Positions 6,474 through 13,792 of a stretch of DNA of 25,196 nt are shown piece after piece. The notes under the pieces were generated by a model. The model ran no database searches, had not been told where the DNA came from, and saw only the letters and a list, made by a program, of their open reading frames with translations. Source of the stretch: a virus. The position numbers and the translations under genes were made by a program. Position 1 is the stretch's first letter; each line of letters opens with the position of its first letter. The stretch is taken from positions 1 to 25,196 of the IMG/VR virus record IMGVR_UViG_3300035661_000313. One strand, 5' to 3'.

Positions 6474-8224
6474 GCACTTTCCTTTCTTTGGGTTCTGGTG
6501 GGGCTGGCTCGTCGCCGTACGTCATGAAGTGACGAGCTACTCGCTGTATCTGCTCTGTTCCGTTCTTGTGCATCTGGCTCCTTAGTTGCTGAGATATACA
6601 GGCCCGATTGATCGAACTTGCTCCAGCCCTCCTTGGTCTTGATGACGCCGGAGTGGCCGTCGAAGTTCCCGTAGCCCAGGCTCCGGTGGTCGATGATCCA
6701 AATCTGCCGACCCTCGGCCTTAGCCCGCTGTGCCAGGCTATCAAGTAGATCAGTCACCCCCTGGCCACCCATCCACTGCGTTGGCTCGTCCCAGAACTCG
6801 ACGTTGAAGGTGGTGCCGGTGCGGGCCCGGATGAGGTTTCCGAGGCCCTGCTGCGTAGCGACGCGCAATCGCTGGCTCTCTCCCCCTGACCATGCCTCCC
6901 AAGGCACTAGGCGGCTGTTGTGGGGGCTCTGTACGAAGACGTTGAAGCCTCGCTGGATCGACCCGGACTTGGTCTCGCGGTCAACCTCGAACTTCAGCTC
7001 CCAGTCAACCAGACCGAGTGAGGCAACGCAGCTGTTCACCTCGATCTCAAGTTGCTGCAGGGTCTCACTGATGAGTCCGAGTCGGATCTCCTTGAAGCCC
7101 CTGACCCAGTAGCTGTTGATCCTGAGTTGCGTGTCAGCGTCATCAAGCTGGCGTTCAAGTCGTGACAGATCCCGCTTGACCTGGGTGCGAGCTTGATCGA
7201 CTCTAGCCAGCATGTCGGTGAACGGGCTCTTACGTCGCTCGGTCTTCTCTGCGTCCTCTTCGATGCGATCCAGGGTCTGCTCAATCTGCGCAAGCTCCCG
7301 AGTGAAGCGCCTGACCTCGGCGTCTGCATCGTCGACCGCTCGCAATCGGGTCTTCAGGTCTTCAGCGTGGCTGCACCCAACGGCCTGGCCGCATTCTGGG
7401 CAGACCTTCTTGGAGTTCTCGGCCTTCTCCAGGTAGATGCCATACATGTTTCTGGCCGCCCCGGCGCGGGTTTCTGCTTCCTTGATGGCTTCGGCCTTGG
7501 CTTTGCTGACCCTGATCATCCTGGCGTGCTCGTCAGCCAACGAGTCAAGCTCTCGCTGCTGACTGGCCTTCCACTTGGCCTCTTGTGCGTCTAGGTCATC
7601 CGTTGTCAGGGCCTCCAGCTGGCCTTTGAGCCCGGCCGCCTCACGCTCGATGCGTCGGCAGACCACATCCCACTCGTTTGCTTTCTTGCTGGCCTTGGCC
7701 GCGTAGTCGAGCCACCGGTCCAGGCCCATCACCTCGGAGAACAACGCGGCCTTGGCTTCGGCCTTGAGGTCCAGGAACATCGGCTGCGCCTGAGCCATCA
7801 TCACGCAGTTGAGAAACGGGGTGAAGTCCAGTCGAAGATCCGCCAGCAGAGGGTTCGAGTCCTTGGCCAGGTCGTGCACCGTGCCGTCATGTAGCTCTGT
7901 CAAGGTCCAGCTGTTTGGGCTCCATGTCCGGATTATGCGAAAAGGGAATAGGCCATCGCTGACGTAGTCGAAGGCAACCGCCGCCCCCTTACCAACGTCC
8001 CAGTTCGCCGCGTCGGCGGCCTTGAGCCCTCGCGTGGTCTTGCCGAAGATGACCCAGCAGAGCGCGTCGAGTAGCTTGGTCTTGCCAGCCCCATTCGCTC
8101 CCAGGCGTGGCTGCTCTTGGTTGTCGCCCCACAAGAAGTAGAACCCAGGTCCTTCAGGAAAGTGAAAGGTCTGGGTCTCCTTGAACGGACCGAAATTGGT
8201 CAGGCTGATCGACACCGGGGTCAT
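6470..8224 (-). CDS. SbcC/Rad50-like recombination ATPase (T4 gp46-like)
   Basis: A 584-residue ATPase partner of the nuclease encoded just upstream. The Walker A motif GANGAGKT is at residues 42-49 and a zinc hook CPEC at 275-278 sits in the middle of two coiled-coil arms (about 175-270 and 285-400). The ABC signature WSGGES lies at about 445-450, Walker B VEFWDEP at about 475-481 and the switch histidine in IIDHRS near 513. In this family the complex processes DNA ends and, in T4-like phages, host DNA and replication intermediates. The arms are short compared with bacterial SbcC (about 1000 aa) but typical for gp46-like phage proteins. The last about 45 residues are polar, Ser/Arg-rich and outside the ATPase core. 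The ATG overlaps the upstream stop as ATGA, so the two subunits are translationally coupled. Confidence 0.93.
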   Translation of the reverse strand: MTPVSISLTNFGPFKETQTFHFPEGPGFYFLWGDNQEQPRLGANGAGKTKLLDALCWVIFGKTTRGLKAADAANWDVGKGAAVAFDYVSDGLFPFRIIRTWSPNSWTLTELHDGTVHDLAKDSNPLLADLRLDFTPFLNCVMMAQAQPMFLDLKAEAKAALFSEVMGLDRWLDYAAKASKKANEWDVVCRRIEREAAGLKGQLEALTTDDLDAQEAKWKASQQRELDSLADEHARMIRVSKAKAEAIKEAETRAGAARNMYGIYLEKAENSKKVCPECGQAVGCSHAEDLKTRLRAVDDADAEVRRFTRELAQIEQTLDRIEEDAEKTERRKSPFTDMLARVDQARTQVKRDLSRLERQLDDADTQLRINSYWVRGFKEIRLGLISETLQQLEIEVNSCVASLGLVDWELKFEVDRETKSGSIQRGFNVFVQSPHNSRLVPWEAWSGGESQRLRVATQQGLGNLIRARTGTTFNVEFWDEPTQWMGGQGVTDLLDSLAQRAKAEGRQIWIIDHRSLGYGNFDGHSGVIKTKEGWSKFDQSGLYISATKEPDAQERNRADTASSSSLHDVRRRASPTRTQRKESA

Positions 8225-9231
8225 TTGATTAGCTCCAGGCCCACGTCATAGGCTTCACCGCCCAACCCTTCACGCTCAACATAGGCCAAGATCGCGTCAG
8301 GATCGCTCTGGCGCGACGAGGAGGCATTCCCCCCGCCTACCCTATGCCGCTGCCGTTCCGATCGGTCTATGACGAGCTGAACATCCTCCAGCTCGACCTT
8401 GAATCGCCCGAGTTGCTTCACAGCGTCGGCCTTGATGCGCCTCCAGTCGGCCTTCTCCGCCTCGGCCAGCGTGACCACCAACTTGACCTGATCACCTGGC
8501 TTGAGCCAATCGACCCCGTGAAGCTCTTTCAACGACCGGATGCGCAGGGTGACCCGGCTGATGCCTTCGTAGAAGAGGTCGACGGCTCGGTTGCGGGAGT
8601 CGAGCAGGATGCAGCGGGGCCTGAAGTTGTCGCCGAAGTGCACGTGGTATGGGCTGCCCACGTATTCGACCGATCCGATGACCTGGGGAACGTGAATGTC
8701 GCCCGAGTAGACCTTGCCTGCGTTCAGGGGCGGCAGTTCCTCACCATCCATCTCCTGACCGTTGCTGGCAATCGACCCCTTGACCGTCTGGTGCATGAAA
8801 AGGTAGTCGTAGTGGCTGAAGTCCATTGAGGCCCACTCCGTCGCTGGGGTCTTCGAGTGAGGGAGCAGGTAGACTGACGGCCCTTTGCCATCGTCAGGCA
8901 GCTCGGTCGGCGCCGTGACGAACTTGATGTTGGGGATGTTGTTCAGGAAGTTGAAGTAGCTGTGCCCGGCCCGCAGGTAGTCGTGGTTGCCCTGAAGGAT
9001 CACGATCTCGACGCCCAGCCAGGTGATGACTGACAGAGCCTCGACGATGCCATTGGTCAGCTCGGCCGGGTGGTAGTCCTTGGCGTCAGTCAGATCGCCC
9101 AGGATGAACAGGGTCTTAACCTGCTCGGAGACGCACTCGTTTGCGAGCCACCTCATGAACTGCCACCTGTATGCGTCGCGCGGGTTCGAGGTGAGGTGAA
9201 GGTCGCTGCATATCAATGCTGGGAGTTTCAT
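8221..9231 (-). CDS. SbcD/Mre11-like nuclease (T4 gp47-like)
   Basis: A 336-residue metallophosphoesterase. The two-metal motifs are all visible: D10 and H12 in CSDLHL, D46 in LGDLTDA, N82-H83-D84 in QGNHDYL, a histidine in FMHQT and the SGDIHVPQ loop. The C-terminal part (about 215-336) would be the capping and Rad50-binding region. In the Mre11/Rad50 complex this subunit provides exonuclease and endonuclease activity on DNA ends. The start at 9231 is well fixed because the first catalytic motif lies at residue 10. The gene's first 116 nt overlap the end of the upstream resolvase gene in another frame. Downstream it overlaps sbcC-like by 4 nt. Confidence 0.93.
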   Translation of the reverse strand: MKLPALICSDLHLTSNPRDAYRWQFMRWLANECVSEQVKTLFILGDLTDAKDYHPAELTNGIVEALSVITWLGVEIVILQGNHDYLRAGHSYFNFLNNIPNIKFVTAPTELPDDGKGPSVYLLPHSKTPATEWASMDFSHYDYLFMHQTVKGSIASNGQEMDGEELPPLNAGKVYSGDIHVPQVIGSVEYVGSPYHVHFGDNFRPRCILLDSRNRAVDLFYEGISRVTLRIRSLKELHGVDWLKPGDQVKLVVTLAEAEKADWRRIKADAVKQLGRFKVELEDVQLVIDRSERQRHRVGGGNASSSRQSDPDAILAYVEREGLGGEAYDVGLELIK

Positions 9232-9703
9232 TGTTGTTCATCCGATGGAGCATAAGGTCGTGGATGGCCAGGGCGTCAGCTTCGTTGTCGTCGGCTGGCT
9301 TGAAGCCGCGCTCGCGGGCGATCTTCAGCATCACATCCTTGCCGGCGTTGCCCTTACCGGTCCAGTGCTTCTTGATAGTGCCAGCCGGGATCGGCTCATA
9401 GTTGACGTTGTTGGCCTCGCACCAGGAGGTGAGGGTAGCGAGGAAGCCGCCGTAGACATGACCCGCTGCAACTGAGGCGGGGTGCTGCTTCACTTCCTCG
9501 AAGGCCAGCCACTCGATGCCGTTGGAGAGCTTCTGCATCTCGTCGAGCCAGCGCGAGAACTTGAGGTAGCGCATGCCGGCCCCTTCGTTGCTGCGTGGCT
9601 TGAACGACTGGGATCCGCTCTGCTGCTGGCGCTTCCCATGGGGGTTGATACTCGACATGCACCAACCGGTGGTGGTGCCCAGGTCAAGAGCCAACAACTT
9701 CAC
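9116..9703 (-). CDS. RuvC-like Holliday junction resolvase, RNase H fold
   Basis: A 195-residue nuclease when read from the GTG at 9703, which has an AAGGA site 7 nt upstream; the frame extends further to 9898 but that part looks like shadow sequence. The RNase H-fold acidic residues are visible: D7 in LLALDLGTTTGW, E69/E70 in WLAFEEVKQHP and D143 in DDNEADALAIH. The segment IPAGTIKKHWTGKGNAGKD is typical of phage RuvC-like resolvases. Such enzymes cut four-way junctions before packaging or in recombination. The last about 38 residues are encoded inside the start of the Mre11-like gene and follow the catalytic core, so they form an extra tail. It overlaps the upstream small gene by 20 nt. Confidence 0.85.
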   Translation of the reverse strand: MKLLALDLGTTTGWCMSSINPHGKRQQQSGSQSFKPRSNEGAGMRYLKFSRWLDEMQKLSNGIEWLAFEEVKQHPASVAAGHVYGGFLATLTSWCEANNVNYEPIPAGTIKKHWTGKGNAGKDVMLKIARERGFKPADDNEADALAIHDLMLHRMNNNETPSIDMQRPSPHLEPARRIQVAVHEVARKRVRLRAG

Positions 9704-9911
9704 GGCGGATCCTTTGGGGTTGGGTGTCGCGGAGCCTTCTGCCCACGATCGCGGGTTCAGGTGGCAGCCTGGGTCTGGGGTCGAAGTACTCAGCGATAGC
9801 GTCAGCCGCCTCACTACTCCCACAAACCACGGTGACGTACTCGCCCAGGCACGAGAAGGTCTGAGCAAACCCCTCGTGCCAGGGGCCGTCTGAGTCATGG
9901 ACGACCTTCAT
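9684..9911 (-). CDS. Small hypothetical protein, 75 aa
   Basis: I do not recognise this protein. The ATG at 9911 lies 2 nt after the stop of the recombinase gene and is preferred over the in-frame upstream start at 9962, which would run inside that gene. The product begins MKVVHDSDGPWHEGFAQTFSCLG and continues EYVTVVCGSSEAADAIAEYF, an alternation that suggests a small alpha/beta protein; the last third is basic (RRLRDTQPQRIRRE). It overlaps the resolvase start by 20 nt. The ribosome site (GAAGAAG) is weak, so translation is likely coupled to the recombinase gene. Confidence 0.6.
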   Translation of the reverse strand: MKVVHDSDGPWHEGFAQTFSCLGEYVTVVCGSSEAADAIAEYFDPRPRLPPEPAIVGRRLRDTQPQRIRREVVGS

Positions 9912-9913
9912 GC

Positions 9914-10984
9914 TTAGTACTTCTTCGATTGGGGCAGGAACGTGGTTTCGATGGCCGCCCACTCCCGGTGAATCAAGGTGGTCAGGGCCTGGCGCATCGA
10001 CGCCACCTCGACGCCGCCCTTGTTGCGAAGGTTGGCCATCTTCACCTTGTAGCCGGTCTTGCTCAAGCCCAGCTCCCCTAGCAGATGCTCACGCTTGTTG
10101 TCGACCAGCCAGGTGACGCCAGCCGTCAGGTCATCGACGCCATAGCCGAAGAGAACCGGGTAGCGCGCTCGCCGGAATGGCAGGCCTACCTTGTTCTTTT
10201 TCACATAGGCCTCGACGTTCACCCCGACGATGCGGTCGATCCCATCCACCGTCTTCTTTTCCTTGCTGAGTTCAGCCAGCCACATGATCTGCGACGCGTA
10301 GAAGTCAAGCGCGCGGCCGCCGCTGCGGGTCTTGGTCTCTCCGAACGTGACGTTCAGCTTGTCACGGATTTGACTGACCACGACGAAGAGAACGCCTTGC
10401 TCCTCCATCCGGCCAACCAGCATTCGGAAGAGCTTACCGATGGCCTTGGGCTTCGCCCCGCCGTAGGAGCCCTCGTTGAAGTCCCTGCCCATCTCGGCTT
10501 CATCCGACAGGGCGTCGAGTGAGTCAATGATGTAGAGGCCCGGCTTGCCTTTGAACTTGTCGAGATGCAGCACCAGATCGTCGTACAGCTCTTCGACGGT
10601 CTCCAGGGGCTTGTCGTCGGCGTTGAACAGGATTTTGTCGATGGGGATGCCAAGAGCCCCGGCATAGGGCTTGTCGAACGCCGCCTCGGCCTCGGCATAG
10701 CGGCACCAGCCGTCGGAGTAGTCGCGCAAGAAGTTTGCGCACAGTTCCATGGCCAAGAGCGTCTTGCCGGCCGACTTGTCGCCAACGATGTTGAGTACAC
10801 GGCCAAGAACGGCGCCGCCTCCCAGGGCCTCGTCAACCACCATGCAACCGGTGCTGACGAAGCGGAGCCCGTCCTTGTCTGATCCGGAGGCGAAATAAGA
10901 GGCGACTTGCGTCGCCTCTTCAACTGCCACCCGGACCCGCGACTTTGTAGGCGTTTCAGCCTTCAATGCTTTGCGGGTCGCCAT
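9914..10984 (-). CDS. RecA/UvsX-family recombinase
   Basis: A 356-residue strand-exchange ATPase. Walker A is GDKSAGKT at residues 68-75, the catalytic acidic residue region is YAEAEAAFD at about 96-104 and Walker B is GLYIIDSLDAL at about 149-159. The L2/DNA-binding stretch VVVSQIRDKLNVTFGETKTRSGGRAL follows at about 205-230. The core matches RecA/RadA more than T4 UvsX, but the gene order (next to a gp32-like SSB and a UvsY-like protein) points to the same job: filament formation on ssDNA for recombination-dependent replication and repair. The ATG at 10984 has a GAGGG site about 7 nt upstream and follows the SSB stop by 3 nt. Confidence 0.93.
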   Translation of the reverse strand: MATRKALKAETPTKSRVRVAVEEATQVASYFASGSDKDGLRFVSTGCMVVDEALGGGAVLGRVLNIVGDKSAGKTLLAMELCANFLRDYSDGWCRYAEAEAAFDKPYAGALGIPIDKILFNADDKPLETVEELYDDLVLHLDKFKGKPGLYIIDSLDALSDEAEMGRDFNEGSYGGAKPKAIGKLFRMLVGRMEEQGVLFVVVSQIRDKLNVTFGETKTRSGGRALDFYASQIMWLAELSKEKKTVDGIDRIVGVNVEAYVKKNKVGLPFRRARYPVLFGYGVDDLTAGVTWLVDNKREHLLGELGLSKTGYKVKMANLRNKGGVEVASMRQALTTLIHREWAAIETTFLPQSKKY

Positions 10985-10987
10985 GGA

Positions 10988-12208
10988 TCAACCCTCGCGA
11001 CGCCGGCGCATCTCGGCCAGCTTGCCACGGCCTTCGTCTTCGTCCTTGGATTCACGGCCACCGCGGCGCGAGCCACGATCGTCATCATCGTCCTTCACAG
11101 AGGCGCGACCGCGGTTGGGCTTCTCGATGTCGAGTTCCTTGCAGATCGCATCGGCGAGCTCTTCGTCAGAATCGAACTTGTTGGGGTTCACCTTCAAGTC
11201 GTGCTCGTCGACCAGAGCTTCCAGCTCGGAGCCGGTCATGTCGTGAACATCGGCCCAGGAGAAGTCCGGGTCAGCCGGCTTGTCATACTTCTCGGTCTCA
11301 CGGCGCCGCGAATCACGATCGTCATCATCGTGGCCACGGCGGGTCTTGTAGTCACGATCATCATCGCGCCCTCGGGCTGGCTTGCGATCATCGTCACGAT
11401 CATCGTCGCGGCTCCGTTCCTTGTGTGAGCCGCCACCACCGAAGGCCTTGGCGATGTGATCGTAATCGTAGTAGACCAGCGTCTCGGGCAGAGGGGTTTC
11501 CACGGCCTCTTCAAGCCACCGGTCGTTGCCAAGGCTCGATTCACGTCGGGCCACGGCGATGCCCAGGTACTCGGTGCGATCCTTCGCGCCTTTCTTCTCG
11601 AACTCGACATCGTAGCCTTCGTCCGGGTTGTCGATAGGAAGCACTTCGCCGCTCTTCTTGTCGACGCTAATCTTGCAGATGTCGCGGTCAACCGTCCAGG
11701 GCATCGCCCAGGCTTGCAGGCCTTCCTTCTCGTTGTCGCGGTCAATGACGTAGACCAGAACCCGGCGCTTCGGCTCAAGTTCCTTGGCGAGCTTCTCGTC
11801 GCCGTCGTTCTGGGCCATCTTGCGCTCTTCGCAGATGGGGCACTTCTCGTCCTTCATCTTGTGCAGGCACAGGTAGGTCTGGCGATCCGGGCCGACGCCA
11901 TAGTGCACGTAGATGTCGAGGCCGTAGTGCTTGGGCTTGGCCCAGGTCGGCGGCAGGATGCGGATCGTGTTGTCCTTGTCGTTGGGCTTGAACATCTTGA
12001 CCGACTCGACGAGGTACTTGTCGAACTCGTTGGCGCCCTGACTTGAACGCTTGTCGATATCGGCCTTGCTGCGGCCTTCGTAGCGGTAGCTCGACCTGCC
12101 AGAAGACCGGCCGCCACGATCATCGTCACGGCTGCTGGAACGGCGCGAGCCACGATCGTCATCATCACGGCTTGAACGGCGCGAGCCACGGTCATCATCT
12201 CTTGACAT
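10988..12208 (-). CDS. gp32-like single-stranded DNA-binding protein with charged repeats
   Basis: A 406-residue protein with a gp32-type core at about residues 60-245. A zinc-binding pattern is visible in the core (YLCLHKMKDEKCPICEE, Cys/His then CxxC), as in T4 gp32. Both ends carry unusual low-complexity repeats of Arg, Asp and Ser: SRDDDRGSRRSS-type units at residues 1-45 and again at about 255-310 and 375-395. The acidic C-terminal tip that recruits partners in most SSBs is absent; the protein ends in a basic MRRRREG. T4 gp32 is about 300 aa, so the repeats account for the extra length. The ribosome site before the ATG (GAGAGAAA) is weak. The gene overlaps the small membrane-protein gene upstream by 14 nt. 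Confidence 0.85.
   Translation of the reverse strand: MSRDDDRGSRRSSRDDDDRGSRRSSSRDDDRGGRSSGRSSYRYEGRSKADIDKRSSQGANEFDKYLVESVKMFKPNDKDNTIRILPPTWAKPKHYGLDIYVHYGVGPDRQTYLCLHKMKDEKCPICEERKMAQNDGDEKLAKELEPKRRVLVYVIDRDNEKEGLQAWAMPWTVDRDICKISVDKKSGEVLPIDNPDEGYDVEFEKKGAKDRTEYLGIAVARRESSLGNDRWLEEAVETPLPETLVYYDYDHIAKAFGGGGSHKERSRDDDRDDDRKPARGRDDDRDYKTRRGHDDDDRDSRRRETEKYDKPADPDFSWADVHDMTGSELEALVDEHDLKVNPNKFDSDEELADAICKELDIEKPNRGRASVKDDDDDRGSRRGGRESKDEDEGRGKLAEMRRRREG
11064..11089. repeat. 26-nt direct repeat, copy 1, in the SSB gene
   Basis: An identical 26-nt sequence occurs here and at 12141-12166, encoding the same DDDDRGSRR-type charged unit near opposite ends of the SSB-like protein. Shorter variants occur around 11311 and 12178. 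Confidence 0.85.
12141..12166. repeat. 26-nt direct repeat, copy 2, in the SSB gene
   Basis: Same 26 nt as at 11064-11089, about 1.08 kb away in the same gene and frame. Identical DNA, rather than only similar protein, hints at recent copying or gene conversion. Confidence 0.85.
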
Positions 12209-12326
12209 GGTTGTTTCTCTCGTAGTGGTGTTTCGATTGAAAGAAAGCAGCGGTCACCAATCTCGCTGCCAGGTAAATACCCAGGATGGCTATCAGGACA
12301 TAGCCCAGGATCTCAAGTATTGACAA
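12195..12326 (-). CDS. Tiny single-TM membrane protein, 43 aa, TTG start
   Basis: A TTG at 12326 has a strong GAGGAG site 5 nt upstream (12332-12337 on the plus strand). It opens a 43-codon frame that ends in TGA at 12195-12197. The product begins MSILEILGYVLIAILGIYLAARLVTAAFF, a single membrane helix of about 20-25 residues, followed by a basic polar tail QSKHHYERNNHVKR. Gene-like overlaps at both ends (14 nt with the upstream and 14 nt with the downstream gene) support it; longer in-frame readings from 12569 are shadows of the upstream gene. No family was recognised. A role in anchoring replication proteins at the membrane or in superinfection exclusion would be speculation. Confidence 0.5.
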   Translation of the reverse strand: MSILEILGYVLIAILGIYLAARLVTAAFFQSKHHYERNNHVKR

Positions 12327-12801
12327 GGGTTCTCCTCTTGGTCCCGTCGACCTCCTTTGTGGCGCGCCTAATGGCTTGCCGGATTGAATCGCGTGCGGTA
12401 TCCGGCCCCGACGCGGTGTTGATGGCGAAGTACTGATGGCCGAATAGGTCGGCCATGGAGCGGAGGTCGAAGCTTCGTTGCTTCCAGGCGGTCTGGGCGG
12501 CCTCCCACTCACCCTCCTCACACTGCGCGAGGTGCATCTCTTGCCAAAGGTGCTGCCAGGCCGGGTCACGCTTGGCCCCCTTCTCGGCCACGGGGTTGCT
12601 CATCTTTGGGTCATCCTCCTTCAGCTCGGCAATGAGCTTGGCTTCAAGCGTATCAAGCCGCCGCTTGAGGTCTCTGACGGCGCCAGCTCGGTGAGCCACC
12701 TCGCGCCCGATCTCCTCCATCACGGCAGAGTTGGTCGTCAAGTGATCGTCGAGCCTATGCCGGTTGATTGGCAACAGGGCCCGTACTTCTGAGAGTTCCA
12801 T
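12313..12801 (-). CDS. UvsY-like recombination mediator (probable)
   Basis: A 162-residue, almost wholly helical protein. The ATG at 12801 is preferred: AAGG overlaps the upstream stop codon a few bases before it, whereas the alternative at 12831 is a TTG. Residues about 10-60 (LDDHLTTNSAVMEEIGREVAHRAGAVRDLKRRLDTLEAKL) form a long helix or coiled coil. A second helical block follows (DPAWQHLWQEMHLAQCEEGEWEAAQTAWKQRSFDLRSMADLF). The arrangement is like phage UvsY-family mediators, which load the recombinase onto SSB-coated DNA. The neighbourhood, upstream of an SSB and a recombinase gene, agrees. Primary sequence evidence is only a pattern, so an unrelated coiled-coil protein is possible. Confidence 0.5.
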   Translation of the reverse strand: MELSEVRALLPINRHRLDDHLTTNSAVMEEIGREVAHRAGAVRDLKRRLDTLEAKLIAELKEDDPKMSNPVAEKGAKRDPAWQHLWQEMHLAQCEEGEWEAAQTAWKQRSFDLRSMADLFGHQYFAINTASGPDTARDSIRQAIRRATKEVDGTKRRTLVNT

Positions 12802-12808
12802 AACACCT

Positions 12809-13789
12809 TCAGTCGAAGAGTAGGTTTCCAAAGGCCAGCAGCAGCGGGGCGAGTTTGTCCGAGGTCATGAACGGCTTAGAGAAACACGACATGATGTCGA
12901 GTATCCGTATCGCCTCCTTCTCTGACTTCGCCCCCATAGCGCAGGCCGCCAGGTAGTTCACGATAACTATACGGGTCGATTCAGGATTGATGTCGGGTAT
13001 CGCTTTCAGAATCTCCACCAGCCGGCGCCATTCCAAACCCCCTTTGATGAGCAATCGGCAGAGGTCGATAACCTCCTTGTTCTCCAGGGGTGTTTCGAGC
13101 AATCGGCCGGCTTCGTCGAGGTCTCGGCAGTCCTGGAGCATCGACAGCATGACCAGAGCCTGCCTAGGAGAGCCGGAACAGGCCCTTCCTGCCAGTTCTA
13201 CGATGTTCGTGGGGGTTGATAGCCCCTCGGCCTCGCAAACGCTCTCAAGCAGGTCCATCACATCGTCGAATTTGACGGTCTTCAGCATGTAGCTGTGGCA
13301 GCGCGTGACGATCGTCTCGGGCACCTTGCCTGATTCTGTGGTGCACAGAAAGAAGAAAATATGCGGGGGTGGCTCCTCGATGGGTTTCAGCATCGCCTGC
13401 CAAGCGGCCTTACTCAGAGAATGGCACTCGTCGATGATGATGGCCTTGTTCGGGCTCGTGCCAAACCCCTGGTACCTCAAGGTCGACATAACCTCCTTCA
13501 TCGCGTCGATTCCGCTATTACCTGCGGCGTCGACTTCGAGTATGTTGGCCGGCTGGCAATTCAACTCCGCCGCCATGATCCGGGACAGGGTCGTCTTGCC
13601 ACAACCACTAGGGCCGGTGAACAGGAACGCGTGGGGCCTCGTAGCTTGCTTGGCCAGGGCCTTCAGCGACTTGGTGACGGCGTCCTGGCCGATGACCTTG
13701 TCGAGGCTCAGAGGGCGGTACTTGATGTGGAAGGGTTCGTCGTGGGATTCGACGGTCTTGGGCTCTTCAATTTTGCGGCGGGTGGTCAT
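12809..13789 (-). CDS. AAA+ sliding-clamp loader subunit (DnaX/RFC/gp44-like)
   Basis: A 326-residue AAA+ ATPase. After an N-terminal YRPLSLDKVIGQD box come Walker A GPSGCGKT (59-66), Walker B IIIDECHSL (about 117-125), sensor 1 LCTTES (about 149-154) and the arginine-finger segment VTRCHS (about 161-166). The C-terminal part (about 170-326) would be the lid and collar domains. The DnaX zinc-finger cysteines are missing, so it is closer to RFC small subunits and T4 gp44. It should open the beta-type clamp encoded nearby. No separate delta or gp62-like subunit was recognised, so the loader may be a homo-oligomer or use another of the small proteins. It starts 4 nt after the polymerase stop. 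Confidence 0.92.
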   Translation of the reverse strand: MTTRRKIEEPKTVESHDEPFHIKYRPLSLDKVIGQDAVTKSLKALAKQATRPHAFLFTGPSGCGKTTLSRIMAAELNCQPANILEVDAAGNSGIDAMKEVMSTLRYQGFGTSPNKAIIIDECHSLSKAAWQAMLKPIEEPPPHIFFFLCTTESGKVPETIVTRCHSYMLKTVKFDDVMDLLESVCEAEGLSTPTNIVELAGRACSGSPRQALVMLSMLQDCRDLDEAGRLLETPLENKEVIDLCRLLIKGGLEWRRLVEILKAIPDINPESTRIVIVNYLAACAMGAKSEKEAIRILDIMSCFSKPFMTSDKLAPLLLAFGNLLFD

Positions 13790-13792
13790 GGT

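Noticed and set aside
9703-9898. Longer N-terminus of the RuvC-like protein from 9898
   Set aside because: The extra 65 residues overlap a small gene, look like shadow sequence (Ser/Pro/Arg-rich) and precede the first catalytic strand, which starts right after the GTG with a ribosome site.
10966-11637. Plus-strand open frame of 223 codons rich in Arg, His and Ser
   Set aside because: It is the complement of the Asp/Arg repeats of the SSB gene and shows no domain; the minus frame has the zinc core.
11041-12190. CRISPR-like or tandem non-coding repeats
   Set aside because: The repeats are in frame and encode Arg/Asp/Ser tracts of the SSB protein; spacing is irregular and there are no unique spacers.
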